NCBI GenBank assembly: GCA_002746535.1
Contig: NVWA01000081.1
Span: 1-64,000 of the forward strand
Reading direction: 5' to 3'
Source: Planctomycetota bacterium
GTDB lineage: Bacteria; Planctomycetota; GCA-2746535
Length of the DNA: 64,000 nt
Part shown: positions 37,063-46,518 of the stretch, piece by piece
How positions within the stretch are numbered: the first letter of the stretch is position 1
Layout of the letters: the number at the start of each line of letters is the position of its first letter
Position numbers and translations under genes: made by a program
Notes under the pieces: generated by a model
What the model was told of the DNA's origin: nothing
The model's input: the letters and a program-made list of their open reading frames with translations, nothing else
The model's database searches: none

Positions 37063-38193
37063 TTATTTCTTTTCTTGTGATTTTTTAAAAGGAAAAACTT
37101 GCTGAATCAAAAGTCCATCGGGCATATAATCTCCCACAACCCCATATTCCTTGGGCCATTCATTCTTATCAGCAACAGCACTACCAAAGATATAATCCAG
37201 AAAAGAAAAGTGGGCGGCGTAGTTTTTATCAATGGCCGCACTATCAGAAGAGTGATGCCAATGGTGAAATTGAGGAGTCACAATTATGTATTGTAACCAT
37301 CCGAATTTAAATTGAGAGTTTGTGTGATTAAATACAGCTTGGAGGCCTACCACAATTATATAAGTGTCGATAACAGGTTTCGAAAAACCTAACATTAGAA
37401 CAGGAACTAATACTAAACAGCGAGTCGCAATAATTTCTAGTACATGTTGGCGGGAACCGGCAAGCCAATCCATACGTTTTGCCGAATGGTGTACCGCATG
37501 TAGGCGCCATAAGTAAGGGGCCTCATGGTAAGCACGATGAGCCCAATACTGAACAAGATCTGCAAATAAAATAATTAGAAAAAGCTGTAACAAAAATGGC
37601 ATCGACTGTAGTAAGTGAGCGATTCCTATATTTGATACCCAGCTAAAAATAGAGTTAATAAAATAATTAGTAGTTAATAGCATAAAACCTATTAGGAGAT
37701 GATTGAGTAAAAAATAGTTTAAATCAGTTTGCCAACCTAAACGAAAAACAGGTTGATCCCGAAAAGGCCAAATTTTTTCAATGGTTATAAATACTAAACT
37801 TGAGCCAAGTAAATCGAGTATGAACCAGTCAAGTCCAATATAGGCTTTGCCTTCAGTGACTTTATCAACTTCAATCGCATTACCTCCTAGAAGAAGAGTG
37901 CAGATGATAAATATCCACGATAAAACGCCGAAATATTTTCTTTTTTTTAATTCAGTCTGATTGAAATTACGCACAATGTTAAAAGTGGCTAAACTTCCTG
38001 AAATGATCAGTAGGAAAAACATTAGTTGGCGAATAAATGATACGCTATAAGTTCTTCTCAGATCAGGTGTAGTTAAATGTTCCGGAAAATAAAATGCAAG
38101 AACACCAAGTAAGCACATTGCAGAGCAGGCGAGTGCAATAATTCCACTTATGATACCTTCTCCGAATTTTAATTTTGTTTCTACTGTCGACAT
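37063..38193 (-). CDS. Sterol desaturase/fatty acid hydroxylase family membrane protein
   Basis: A polytopic membrane protein (about nine hydrophobic segments) with the three His clusters of the fatty acid hydroxylase superfamily: HRAYH, RLHAVHHS and QFHHWHHSSD. These clusters bind a di-iron centre that hydroxylates or desaturates lipids. The first about 130 residues add three or four extra transmembrane helices before the catalytic domain. AAGGGACAAC precedes the ATG. It is a single gene between the palindromic repeat and the amn operon. Substrate (sterol, hopanoid or fatty acid) unknown. Confidence 0.82.
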   Translation of the reverse strand: MSTVETKLKFGEGIISGIIALACSAMCLLGVLAFYFPEHLTTPDLRRTYSVSFIRQLMFFLLIISGSLATFNIVRNFNQTELKKRKYFGVLSWIFIICTLLLGGNAIEVDKVTEGKAYIGLDWFILDLLGSSLVFITIEKIWPFRDQPVFRLGWQTDLNYFLLNHLLIGFMLLTTNYFINSIFSWVSNIGIAHLLQSMPFLLQLFLIILFADLVQYWAHRAYHEAPYLWRLHAVHHSAKRMDWLAGSRQHVLEIIATRCLVLVPVLMLGFSKPVIDTYIIVVGLQAVFNHTNSQFKFGWLQYIIVTPQFHHWHHSSDSAAIDKNYAAHFSFLDYIFGSAVADKNEWPKEYGVVGDYMPDGLLIQQVFPFKKSQEKK

Positions 38194-38293
38194 GTTGTCC
38201 CTTAATTAAATGGTAAGAAAGTTATAATTTCGTTTATATCTATTTTCTGAAATTTAAAAAAAGTAGAAGAAGTAATTTTATTCAATAGTGACT

Positions 38294-39064
38294 TTAGTAT
38301 CGCATGTGTTTGACCGATTCCCCTGAATGAATTAATTCTAGTAGTGAATCAATGCCGATGGACAAATGTTTTTCGGTAAATTGTTTGCTTATCTTTTTAT
38401 CGTTGATGGCCGTTTTGACACCTTCTGGTTCCATGGGATTGTCTGAAACTAGTAGAAGAGCGCCGTGAGGGATTTTGTTGAAGAATCCGACTGTGTAGAT
38501 TGTGGCGGTTTCCATGTCAATCCCTGATGCTCTAATTTTTTTTAAGTATTTTTTGAATTTTGCGTCATGTTCCCAAACTCTACGATTTGTGGTATAGATA
38601 GTTCCGGTCCAATAATACATTTTATATTTTTTAATGGTGTGTGATAGTGCTTGTTGTAATCTAAAGGATGGAAGAGCCGGCACTTCGATGGGAAGATAAT
38701 CATTGCTGGTTCCTTCGCCTCTAATGCCAGCGATAGGTAAAATAATATCACCTACTTTGATTTTCTTTTTTAACCCACCACATTTGCCTAGAAATAAGAC
38801 AGCCTTTGGTTTTATGGCTGATAATAAATCCATGATAGTAGCTGCTGAGGCACTACCCATTCCGAAATTTATAATGGTAATATTCTTTCCAGTTGCAGCT
38901 TGCATTGGCAAACCTTCTCCATATATTTTCACATTAAAACCTTCTGCAAAACTTGAAACATATGATGAGAAATTTGTCAGTAAAATATATTGTCCAAATT
39001 TTTTCAATGGCATGCCGGTATATCTTGGTAACCAGTTCCTAGTAATTTCGCTTTTGGTATGCAT
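38294..39064 (-). CDS. amn: AMP nucleosidase
   Basis: Short-form AMP nucleosidase of the nucleoside-phosphorylase fold: IINFGMGSASAATIMDLL, VLFLGKCGGLKKKIKVGDIILP, the purine-site stretch ASGIDMETATIY and the catalytic-Asp block LLVSDNPMEPEG. It hydrolyses AMP to adenine and ribose 5-phosphate. The N-terminal NWLPRYTGMPLKKFGQYILL is as in enzymes of similar 250-260-residue length. It lies 14 bp after mnmM in an ltaE-mnmM-amn operon, with its own AGGAAC ribosome site. A long antisense reading frame over its 5' half is not considered real. Confidence 0.85.
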   Translation of the reverse strand: MHTKSEITRNWLPRYTGMPLKKFGQYILLTNFSSYVSSFAEGFNVKIYGEGLPMQAATGKNITIINFGMGSASAATIMDLLSAIKPKAVLFLGKCGGLKKKIKVGDIILPIAGIRGEGTSNDYLPIEVPALPSFRLQQALSHTIKKYKMYYWTGTIYTTNRRVWEHDAKFKKYLKKIRASGIDMETATIYTVGFFNKIPHGALLLVSDNPMEPEGVKTAINDKKISKQFTEKHLSIGIDSLLELIHSGESVKHMRY

Positions 39065-39078
39065 GATAGTTCCTATCC

Positions 39079-39654
39079 TTAGAGTTTTTCAATTAGAAAA
39101 AGTATGGGTGAGTTCTTCCTTAATATAAATTCTGTTTTTGTGATGCTGTATTCATTTGGATCTAATGTGTTTAGCCATTGGTTTACATGATTAAATTCTT
39201 TGCCACCATCATGACCAATATATGATAATATTGAGATGAAACCACCGCTTTTTAATAATTCTATGGCTACATTCAAACTGTTAAGGGTAGTGTCAAATTG
39301 AGTAATAATATTTTTATCTGTATTCGGCAAATATCCTAAATTATAGATGAATAGATCCACAGATTCCTGAATATATTCTTTGAATTGGATGTGACTATCA
39401 TTGATAAACTCTATGTTCGGCAAGGGATCTAAACTTTTAACCAATTCAGTGGTGATCTGAATGGCTTGGGACTGTATATCAAAACAGTAAATTTTGCCTT
39501 GGGGCCCGATGTGTTCTGCTAAAAATAAAGTATCATGACCATTGCCGCAGGTAGCATCAACAACAGTTGCTCCTTTGCTTAGAACTTGCTTTAGGATTAA
39601 TTTGTTGAATCCTAAAAGATTTTCAAAGTAATTAAAGTTAGCTCTTTTAGCCAT
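39079..39654 (-). CDS. mnmM: MnmM/YtqB-type tRNA uridine-modification methyltransferase
   Basis: A compact class I SAM methyltransferase (191 aa). Its motif I is VVDATCGNGHDTLFLA, followed by IYCFDIQSQAIQIT, FIYNLGYLPNTDK (the family-specific NLGYLP..DK block) and YIGHDGGKEF. MnmM methylates nm5s2U to mnm5s2U at tRNA position 34. Its start overlaps the stop of ltaE in TAATG, so translation is probably coupled. Assignment is to the family; the modified nucleoside is taken from characterised members. Confidence 0.8.
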   Translation of the reverse strand: MAKRANFNYFENLLGFNKLILKQVLSKGATVVDATCGNGHDTLFLAEHIGPQGKIYCFDIQSQAIQITTELVKSLDPLPNIEFINDSHIQFKEYIQESVDLFIYNLGYLPNTDKNIITQFDTTLNSLNVAIELLKSGGFISILSYIGHDGGKEFNHVNQWLNTLDPNEYSITKTEFILRKNSPILFLIEKL

Positions 39655-40661
39655 TAAAGAATCTTTTTAAGAATTTCGCAAACATTTTTTATATCATCTA
39701 TTCCGTGATTTAAATGGGTGACAAATCGAATTACTTTGTCTCCAAAGGGTACACCCAATATTCCATTTTCTGTTAGCACTTTGATTGTTTCAGGCACATT
39801 TTGTTTTTGAGGTTCCCAGATGACAATATTGCTTTCAGGTTGATTTACAATTAAGCCAGCATCTCTAATTGTATTGGATAACAATATTGCATTACTATGA
39901 TCTTCCTGTAGTCTTTCAATATTATTATCTAAAGCATAAATGCCGGCAGCAGCTAGATAGCCAATTTGGCGCATACCACCACCTAAAGCTTTTCGTAATC
40001 GTTTAGCTTCGTAAATAAAATCTTTTGTACCTAGTAGGACAGACCCTACAGGACATCCTAATCCTTTTGATAAACAAAATGTTATTGAGTCACAGTTTTC
40101 TGAGAAATCGGTTATGTTTGAGTTTTCGGCGATGACAGCGTTCCATATTCTAGCTCCATCAATATGTAATTTTAAATTTTTTGTTTTTGCAAATTTAAAT
40201 AAATTAGCGACTTCTTTTTTAGGGTATATGGTACCGCCTTTTCTATTATGTGTATTCTCAATAGAGATAGATGTTGTATTTGTATAATGTATATTATCTG
40301 GCTTGATGCAATCTTCGATATCTTGAATGTTGATGTTTCCGCGCGGGTTGTCTGTAGTTGCTAGTGTGAGGCCTCCAAAGCGGGAGCTACCACCAGCTTC
40401 ATAACATTGGATGTGGCTATTATTATCAACTATCATTTCGCTACCAGGTGGCGTATGAAGCATTGTGGCGATTAAATTGGATTGTGTGCCACTGGGAACA
40501 AAAAGGGCGGCTTCTTTATGTAATAATTCTGCAGATTTGTCTTCTAAAGCCCTTACGGTTGGATCTTCATCAAAAACATCATCTCCAACAGAGGCGTTAA
40601 ACATGGCTTCTAGCATCAACTTAGTTGGTTTTGTGATGGTGTCGCTTTTTAAATCAAACAT
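39654..40661 (-). CDS. ltaE: Low-specificity L-threonine aldolase
   Basis: A PLP-dependent fold-type I enzyme of the threonine aldolase family: DLKSDTITKPTKLMLEAM at the N-terminus, VGDDVFDEDPTVRALE, VPSGTQSNL, LHIDGARIWNA and the PLP lysine in FCLSKGLGCPVGSVLLG (Lys199). It cleaves L-threonine or L-allo-threonine to glycine and acetaldehyde. First gene of the operon with mnmM and amn, and divergent from recA across a 200-bp gap. The ribosome site is weak. Confidence 0.88.
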   Translation of the reverse strand: MFDLKSDTITKPTKLMLEAMFNASVGDDVFDEDPTVRALEDKSAELLHKEAALFVPSGTQSNLIATMLHTPPGSEMIVDNNSHIQCYEAGGSSRFGGLTLATTDNPRGNINIQDIEDCIKPDNIHYTNTTSISIENTHNRKGGTIYPKKEVANLFKFAKTKNLKLHIDGARIWNAVIAENSNITDFSENCDSITFCLSKGLGCPVGSVLLGTKDFIYEAKRLRKALGGGMRQIGYLAAAGIYALDNNIERLQEDHSNAILLSNTIRDAGLIVNQPESNIVIWEPQKQNVPETIKVLTENGILGVPFGDKVIRFVTHLNHGIDDIKNVCEILKKIL

Positions 40662-40746
40662 TTTTTAATGCCTAAAATCAATATATTGTAGCAAAACTAG
40701 TTCATTTCACAATATGTAGTGATTTGCCAAGAAATCAGCAAAAAAG

Positions 40747-40798
40747 TATATTTTTGTATAGTATTTTTCTAGAAATAACTTGCGTATACAAAAATATA
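40747..40798. promoter_or_regulatory. Inverted pair of 14-bp sites upstream of recA
   Basis: TATATTTTTGTATA (40747-40760) and its exact reverse complement TATACAAAAATATA (40785-40798) are separated by 24 bp. Each site is itself a partial TATA-N6-TATA dyad. They lie 66-117 bp before the recA start and could serve recA, the divergent ltaE operon, or both. An SOS (LexA-like) operator is an attractive but unproven reading. Confidence 0.45.
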
Positions 40799-40863
40799 GT
40801 TATATTACGTTCACTATATAAATGAATAGTAATAATTAATAATAATTTTTGAAAGGAACAAAA

Positions 40864-41970
40864 ATGACAAAAGAAACAACAAAAAAAGGCGCTATTACTG
40901 AGAAAGAAGCCAAGTTGGACATGTTGAGCCAAACCATGAAACAAATTGATAAACAATTTGGTAAGGGTTCGGTAATGATGTTGAGTGACGATGACATTGT
41001 AGCTGTGGATGCAATTTCTACAGGGTGTTTATCTTTAGATATCGCTACCGGTTGTGGTGGTTTACCTAAAGGGCGAATCATTGAAATCTTCGGGCCTGAA
41101 AGTTCAGGTAAGACGACTTTAACATTAGAAGCCATTGCCAGTGTTCAAAGATCAGGTGGTTTAGCTGGATTTATTGATGCAGAACACGCCCTTGATCCAA
41201 CGTATGCTAAAAAAATTGGTGTACAAATGGATTCATTGTTGATTTCACAACCAGATACTGGTGAGCAGGCTTTGGAAATTTGTGAATTATTGGTGCGTTC
41301 TAACTCTCTTGATATTTTAGTAATTGATTCAGTTGCGGCTTTAACTCCGAAAGCAGAGATTGAAGGTGATATGGGTGCTTCCCACATGGGTTTACAAGCA
41401 CGATTAATGTCACAGGCTTTGAGAAAATTAACGGCAGCTGTTAAGCAAAGTAATACCTGTTTGGTTTTTATTAATCAGTTACGAATGAAAATAGGCGTGA
41501 TGTTTGGAAATCCAGAAACAACAACAGGTGGTAATGCGTTGAAATTTTATGCCTCTTTGAGATTGGATATTAGAAGAATCGGTGCCTTAAAAAGCAATGA
41601 TGAAATAATAGGTAATAGAACTCGTGTTAAATGTGTTAAAAATAAATTATCGGCACCTTTTAGAGAAGCGGAATTTGATATTTTATATGGAGAAGGATTC
41701 AGTAAGGTGGGTGATTTGCTAGATTTAGCTGTCAAAGCTGAAATTGTTGAAAAAACAGGTTCTTGGTTTTCTTTTGGGGAAACAAGATTAGGTCAGGGTC
41801 GTGACAAGGTTGTTAAATTTATCAAAGAAAATGAAGATATGTGTTCTTTGATTAGTGAACTTGTCAAAACACATTACAAGATTGGTATGAGCCCAGAGGA
41901 AGTTTTAGAGGAAGAGTCTAAAGAGACCGAAAATAATTCTGAAAAAGAAACGGAGCCAGTAGAAGCATAA
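40864..41970 (+). CDS. recA: RecA recombinase
   Basis: Complete RecA: Walker [10 protein letters not shown] (residues 77-85), [68 protein letters not shown], and an acidic C-terminal tail. It binds single-stranded DNA, drives strand exchange and stimulates LexA-type self-cleavage. The start is ATG 40864 with AAAGGA (40852-40857) 6 nt upstream. A TTG at 40849 would overlap that ribosome site. The sequence is ordinary and has no intein. Confidence 0.97.
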   Translation: MTKETTKKGAITEKEAKLDMLSQTMKQIDKQFGKGSVMMLSDDDIVAVDAISTGCLSLDIATGCGGLPKGRIIEIFGPESSGKTTLTLEAIASVQRSGGLAGFIDAEHALDPTYAKKIGVQMDSLLISQPDTGEQALEICELLVRSNSLDILVIDSVAALTPKAEIEGDMGASHMGLQARLMSQALRKLTAAVKQSNTCLVFINQLRMKIGVMFGNPETTTGGNALKFYASLRLDIRRIGALKSNDEIIGNRTRVKCVKNKLSAPFREAEFDILYGEGFSKVGDLLDLAVKAEIVEKTGSWFSFGETRLGQGRDKVVKFIKENEDMCSLISELVKTHYKIGMSPEEVLEEESKETENNSEKETEPVEA

Positions 41971-42028
41971 GTAAAAAATATACACGAATAAAATCTTCAA
42001 TAACTTTGGTATCAATTGGATATCAAAT

Positions 42029-42069
42029 AAATCGCCAGTTAAGTTATGTTCCTTTCTGGCTGGCGATTT
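42029..42069 (+). terminator. Hairpin after recA
   Basis: AAATCGCCAG (42029-42038) and CTGGCGATTT (42060-42069) form a perfect 10-bp stem around a 21-nt loop, followed by a T-rich CTCTTTC stretch. It lies about 60 bp past the recA stop. The long loop and broken T-run make it a fair but not ideal intrinsic terminator. Confidence 0.5.
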
Positions 42070-42249
42070 CTCTTTCAAGGAACTCTCTTCTGAGATGGAG
42101 TAAGATGATAATTCCCCGTTATCATCTTATTTCATCTATCTTCAATTGTAAATATGTGATAATATTATTTCATTTAATTAAAACAAACTTGAAAAAATCA
42201 ATATAATTTGATTAAATAGAGTCGGTTTAATAATTTGGATATTTATATT

Positions 42250-42948
42250 ATGTCTATTAGAGATCTTGAAAAACTATTGCTACAAACATTTGAAGATTTA
42301 AAACTTAGTGATAGTGAAAAATATGTTTTAAAAGAAGTGTTTAATGATTTTTCTTATAATATTGAAAAGTTAAATTTTATAAGAAACAAAGGCTTCGAAA
42401 TTATAAAAAGTCATATATCGGAAAAAAAAATAAATGAGCTTGAAGCTATAAAGTGGCTTGAAAAACTACTTAAGATTGTTGATTCCGTTAAGAATAATAA
42501 TTTAATAGATTCTCCAGAAGTTTATTTTAGTCCAGGGGAAGAATGCGCCAATCGCATTAAGCAACTGTTGAGAAATGCTGAAAAAGAAATATTGATTTGT
42601 GTTTTTACCATATCAGACAATTTGATTAGTGAAGAAATAGTTGCTGCACATGAGCGTGGTATTGATGTAAAGATTGTCACTGATAATGATAAAATAGATG
42701 ATCGTGGCAGTGATGTTAAGTCTCTAAGTTCTAAGGGGATTTCAGTGAAGCTTGATATTACAAAATATCATATGCACCATAAATTTGCGATTATTGATCA
42801 ATCAATTTTAATCAACGGCAGTTTTAATTGGACGCGAAGCGCCTCAAAATATAATGAAGAAAATGTTGTTGTTCACTATGACAAGTCGTTGATAAATAAA
42901 TTCAATAACACCTTTAGCCATCTATGGCGTGAATGTAAAAAATTGTAG
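42250..42948 (+). CDS. Phospholipase D-like (HKD) nuclease/hydrolase, single-domain
   Basis: The C-terminal half carries one HKD motif, HHKFAIIDQSILINGSFNWT, preceded by NAEKEILICVFTISDNLISEEIVAAHERGIDVKIVTD. This single-motif layout matches the Nuc/MitoPLD (Zucchini-like) group, which works as a dimer on nucleic acids or cardiolipin. The N-terminal about 95 residues are helical and charged and have no recognised domain. No signal peptide. The ATG at 42250 is preferred to a TTG at 42235. It lies directly downstream of the recA terminator. Confidence 0.8.
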   Translation: MSIRDLEKLLLQTFEDLKLSDSEKYVLKEVFNDFSYNIEKLNFIRNKGFEIIKSHISEKKINELEAIKWLEKLLKIVDSVKNNNLIDSPEVYFSPGEECANRIKQLLRNAEKEILICVFTISDNLISEEIVAAHERGIDVKIVTDNDKIDDRGSDVKSLSSKGISVKLDITKYHMHHKFAIIDQSILINGSFNWTRSASKYNEENVVVHYDKSLINKFNNTFSHLWRECKKL

Positions 42949-43014
42949 GTCTAAAAGTTTAACTTTTAAATATTGGTGTGATAGAAAATCAAATAATAAT
43001 AAATAACTGAAGAA

Positions 43015-43320
43015 TCAAAAGCTTTGGTAGATTTCTGTATAAGCATCTTGAAAGAAAGGGACTTGCTTTTGATATAAAGTTTCATGATTTGGATGATTTG
43101 AAATTAAATCTAGAGCCTTTTGTGCCTCTTCAAGGGATTCAAATTCAGATTCCCAAATGAGTGTGTTCGTTGATTCTCTTCCAGAATAGGGCAGGTATCT
43201 TTTTCCTTTTGGAAAACCTTCGGTTTCTTCTTCGAGTTTTATAAATTCTTTTTCTAATTCTAAAAATGCTTCTCTTTTTGATGGGATAAATTTCTGCACA
43301 AATCTTAGTTTATAGGGCAT
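43015..43320 (-). CDS. Small protein, possible dimeric alpha-beta-barrel (NIPSNAP/ABM-like)
   Basis: A 101-residue protein with one beta-alpha-beta-like unit: MPYKLRFVQKFIPSKREAFLEL, a Glu-rich helix, then TNTLIWESEFESLEEAQKALDLI. This arrangement resembles dimeric alpha-beta barrel families in which a strand, a helix and a SLEEA helix occur. No catalytic residue could be assigned. It is a single gene between the PLD-like gene and a lipoprotein gene of opposite direction. Confidence 0.5.
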   Translation of the reverse strand: MPYKLRFVQKFIPSKREAFLELEKEFIKLEEETEGFPKGKRYLPYSGRESTNTLIWESEFESLEEAQKALDLISNHPNHETLYQKQVPFFQDAYTEIYQSF

Positions 43321-43574
43321 TGGTTTTCTCTTAAAATTAATTTAAATTTGATATGAGTAGTCAATAAATCTATATTCATATTACTATCAATCTTGTGTAA
43401 TTGTCTTATATATTATCGTTTTTGAAATTTAGTTTTAACAATATTGTGAAAAATCATTATCTATTTTAAAACTCGATTTCTTTTTCTTTGGTTCCAAATA
43501 TGATATTAATATCATTGTGAGATCGTGTAATTGCACAAAATGAAAACAAGAACTTAATTCAGGAGTAATTTGGT

Positions 43575-44846
43575 ATGAAATCTAAATTAATACGATCAGT
43601 TTTTATGTTTTATATATTAATGATAGTAATTAGCTGTGGTAGTAGCAGTAGTTCTAATTCGAGTACAGTGACACCTACTACAAATACACCTACAACAACA
43701 ACGTCTACCAAAAAGACACAACTATTCCTGGGTACAGGTGAATATGAGACAGAGCAAGCATGGGATGCGGTATTAAGATTTGATGATGTTTCTGCTGTCA
43801 CAGCAAGTGATATTGTAACACCAAGTGGGACAGTTCCATTGAAAACGGTAAAAGGTACAACCGGTCCAAATTTAAATTTTGGTCATGGAATGTTTTTATA
43901 TGAGTCGAGAGATGAGCTATTCGTTGCTTCTTTATTTACGACTGAGGGCACACCAAGTGAAGCAACTAAACCTGACGTAGAGGCTGGCTCAGTAGGTATA
44001 CTTTCCAATGCATCAACAATTGACGGCTCACCTACTTTGACTCGTCATATCTTTGGTTCTAACACTGGTTTTAATAAACCTCATGGTTTATGGGTTGATA
44101 CTACAAAAGATATTCTTTATGTTGCAAATACGTTTGCAAGTAAAATTAGCGTATTTGATACTGCTTCCACCGTTGATGGAAATGTTGCGCCTGATAGAAC
44201 ATTTCAATATAATGGTATTGGCTTTCCTGTACATCTTTATTCAGACGTTGATAATGATCGTCTTTTTGTGGTTGTTATGCAAAGTTCAGCATTGAATATT
44301 TTTACGGCAGCGGTACTGATTTATAACAACGCTTCTACTCTATCTGGTGAGGTGGTTCCCAATGTAAGAATATTTGGTACCAATACAAGATTAGATGAAG
44401 GTAATAACCAGACAACTCATAATGTCATGTATGATAAAAATTCAAAGATACTATTTGTTGGGCATCATACAAACGAAGTATTAATGTATGATTTGAGTGC
44501 CGTTGACTTAACACCTACAACTGCTGTGGATTTGGACTTGACTCCGAGAGTTCTAAAAATTAACGATAAATCAGGTGATTCTGATAAATACGATTGGAGT
44601 TGTTATGGAATCTTTCATCTAGCCTCGACAGATACGCTTTATGTTTCATGTGGAAATACCATAGGAGGCACAGACATAAAATCTGGACCGCCAAATAATG
44701 GTGCGGCGGCCCATGTGATAAAAGTATATAAGGATATTTCTGATACATCAAAGAGTGGTTTGGTTACTCCAGATCAGAAAATTTATTGGAGCAATGTCTC
44801 GACTTATTATCCTCCACAACCTTTGTGGGTCATAGAAAAGGAATAA
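43575..44846 (+). CDS. Lipoprotein with beta-propeller domain
   Basis: The lipobox MIVISCGSSSS (Cys about 21) is followed by a Ser/Thr/Pro/Asn low-complexity stretch to about residue 48. A beta-propeller then has repeats such as GILSNASTIDGSPTLTRHIFG, DTTKDILYVANTFASKISVFD and DVDNDRLFVVVMQS, an NHL/YVTN-like pattern. It should be anchored in a membrane facing the periplasm or outside. AGGAG precedes the ATG by 9 nt. The gene ends 14 bp from the convergent membrane-protein gene. Binding partner unknown. Confidence 0.7.
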   Translation: MKSKLIRSVFMFYILMIVISCGSSSSSNSSTVTPTTNTPTTTTSTKKTQLFLGTGEYETEQAWDAVLRFDDVSAVTASDIVTPSGTVPLKTVKGTTGPNLNFGHGMFLYESRDELFVASLFTTEGTPSEATKPDVEAGSVGILSNASTIDGSPTLTRHIFGSNTGFNKPHGLWVDTTKDILYVANTFASKISVFDTASTVDGNVAPDRTFQYNGIGFPVHLYSDVDNDRLFVVVMQSSALNIFTAAVLIYNNASTLSGEVVPNVRIFGTNTRLDEGNNQTTHNVMYDKNSKILFVGHHTNEVLMYDLSAVDLTPTTAVDLDLTPRVLKINDKSGDSDKYDWSCYGIFHLASTDTLYVSCGNTIGGTDIKSGPPNNGAAAHVIKVYKDISDTSKSGLVTPDQKIYWSNVSTYYPPQPLWVIEKE

Positions 44847-44860
44847 TAGAAAAAATTTAT

Positions 44861-45976
44861 TTACTCTTGTTTGTCAGGAGTAAATATCTTTTTTAAGTCT
44901 GGATTGCTTCTATCAAACTTCCATATCCATGCATCTAAAAAGTAATGCATTATTTGAGGTAGAGATAGGACTGCGACACATATTGATAATGTGAAGTTGT
45001 CGACTTTTGGAAGTGGAGTGCTAAGGAATTCTGGAAAATATCGTTGCCAAACAATACCGTCCCAAAACATTTCTTCTGTCAATGCCAATAAAAAAATAAT
45101 GATAAAGAAATAAAAGAAGTTCTTCTTTTTGCTTAGATGGAAAATCCATTTTTTTGAATTATCACCTTTTTCTAATTTTTGCCATTTCGTATAACATATA
45201 TACCACACGATACCAATAAATGGTATACCATGAAAAAGGTTTAAAAATGCAGCTGATACAATGGCATCGTTTGCATAATAAATGCCTATTCCCCATGTAA
45301 GGCTATTCGCAAATATGATTAAGTTTTTGCCTGGATTAAAGTAATTATTTTTGAAATATTGTTGGCCCACTCTAATCAAATAAATTATGTGAAGCAGAAA
45401 ATAGAGGATTGTTAGATCTTTAATATAAACAGGTGGTACTTGGACAATAAAATTTTCTCCAGCGTTAAACCAGTCAAATTGTCTTTTTGGGGAAGCATGC
45501 CACCAAATGACGGGGCCTAGTGCGCCAGCCCATATTACCCATTTGTCTAAGTAATAATCAAAGCGATTGTTTTCATTGTTTTTGATTTTATAGAGTGACA
45601 TGAAACCATAATTTTGTTTTATAAAATGAACAATAGCTATGTAGGCTAATATTGTCCAAAATAGAGATTGTGAGTTAAAATGGAGTGAAAAACTTGCATA
45701 TAAAAAAATGGGTATTGGAAGCAAGTAAAGAACTTTTTTTTTATTAAATTCTTCTTTGTCAAAGTAGGTTCGGTAGAGAGTTGCCCATACATGGGCAACA
45801 TCAAAACTTATGATAAATAATATAAATGCCCAAAGGGGAATGTATTTATAGGGTGGTAGTAACCATGTGAATAGGCACAATGATGCTAGGCCAAGTGGTG
45901 TTAAAAACATGAATAGGTCATATTTTTTGGAGACGATCCACTCAGATTTATTCCGTGGGATATTTTCTTCTAACAT
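44861..45976 (-). CDS. Polytopic membrane protein of unknown function
   Basis: A 371-residue protein with about eight or nine transmembrane helices. Polar or charged residues within or beside them recur: DVAHVWATLYRTY, AIVHFIKQNYGFMSLY, FLNLFHGIPFIGIVWYI and IMHYFLDAWIWKFDR. The repeated His residues on helix faces suggest metal or haem binding or catalysis in the membrane, but no family was recognised. AGGTGACGGTT precedes the ATG. It follows the small lipoprotein gene at 46029-46445 by 52 bp and may be cotranscribed with it. Confidence 0.65.
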   Translation of the reverse strand: MLEENIPRNKSEWIVSKKYDLFMFLTPLGLASLCLFTWLLPPYKYIPLWAFILFIISFDVAHVWATLYRTYFDKEEFNKKKVLYLLPIPIFLYASFSLHFNSQSLFWTILAYIAIVHFIKQNYGFMSLYKIKNNENNRFDYYLDKWVIWAGALGPVIWWHASPKRQFDWFNAGENFIVQVPPVYIKDLTILYFLLHIIYLIRVGQQYFKNNYFNPGKNLIIFANSLTWGIGIYYANDAIVSAAFLNLFHGIPFIGIVWYICYTKWQKLEKGDNSKKWIFHLSKKKNFFYFFIIIFLLALTEEMFWDGIVWQRYFPEFLSTPLPKVDNFTLSICVAVLSLPQIMHYFLDAWIWKFDRSNPDLKKIFTPDKQE

Positions 45977-46028
45977 TAACCGTCACCTTTAATTTGCATT
46001 TGAATGAGGTAATTGAATACGACGATCA

Positions 46029-46445
46029 TTAATTTAATAATTTCCATTGAGCATTTTTTAGTAGAAAACGATGACTTGCTTGGTGTAAATTGGTTCCTAC
46101 TGGTTGTGGGATTCCGCTTTTTTTAATCGTGGTGCCTTTATTTTGTATAAAAACGGGTAAGTCATATCGCTCAATAATTGTTCCCGTTACAATTAACATC
46201 TTTCCGTTATCTCCGCCTTCATAAAATCCGTTAGGCCAACGGGATAATCCATCAATCCAAATTGAGTAAGATTTACCTTTTAGAAGCGCTCCTAATTTTG
46301 CATCTAAGGCTTTACCTTTTAATGAAATAGTTTTCCCCAATTGATTTTTGAAGTTGTAATTCTCAGAAAATTCATGATTAGATTTTTTACAAGATAAGAG
46401 ACATAATGTTGAGAGAAGAATGATTATTATTTTATTCATATTCAT
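46029..46445 (-). CDS. Small lipoprotein, unknown function
   Basis: The lipobox in LLSTLCLLSCKKS gives Cys19 as the lipid-anchored residue. The remaining about 120 residues have two beta-rich halves (ISLKGKALDAKLGALLKGKSYSIWIDGLSRWP; GKMLIVTGTIIERYDLPVF). A protein of this size and type often sits at the periplasmic face. It precedes the polytopic membrane protein gene on the same strand. No domain was recognised. Confidence 0.6.
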   Translation of the reverse strand: MNMNKIIIILLSTLCLLSCKKSNHEFSENYNFKNQLGKTISLKGKALDAKLGALLKGKSYSIWIDGLSRWPNGFYEGGDNGKMLIVTGTIIERYDLPVFIQNKGTTIKKSGIPQPVGTNLHQASHRFLLKNAQWKLLN

Positions 46446-46518
46446 TTAATTATTTGGTTATTAGTTGAGTTATCAATTTTACCATAGAGATAATTTTAGA
46501 AACCATAATTTGGAAATA

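Noticed and set aside
38703-39128. 141-codon open frame on the plus strand
   Set aside because: It is antisense to the amn and mnmM genes, which have clear families, and it has no ribosome site or recognisable domain.
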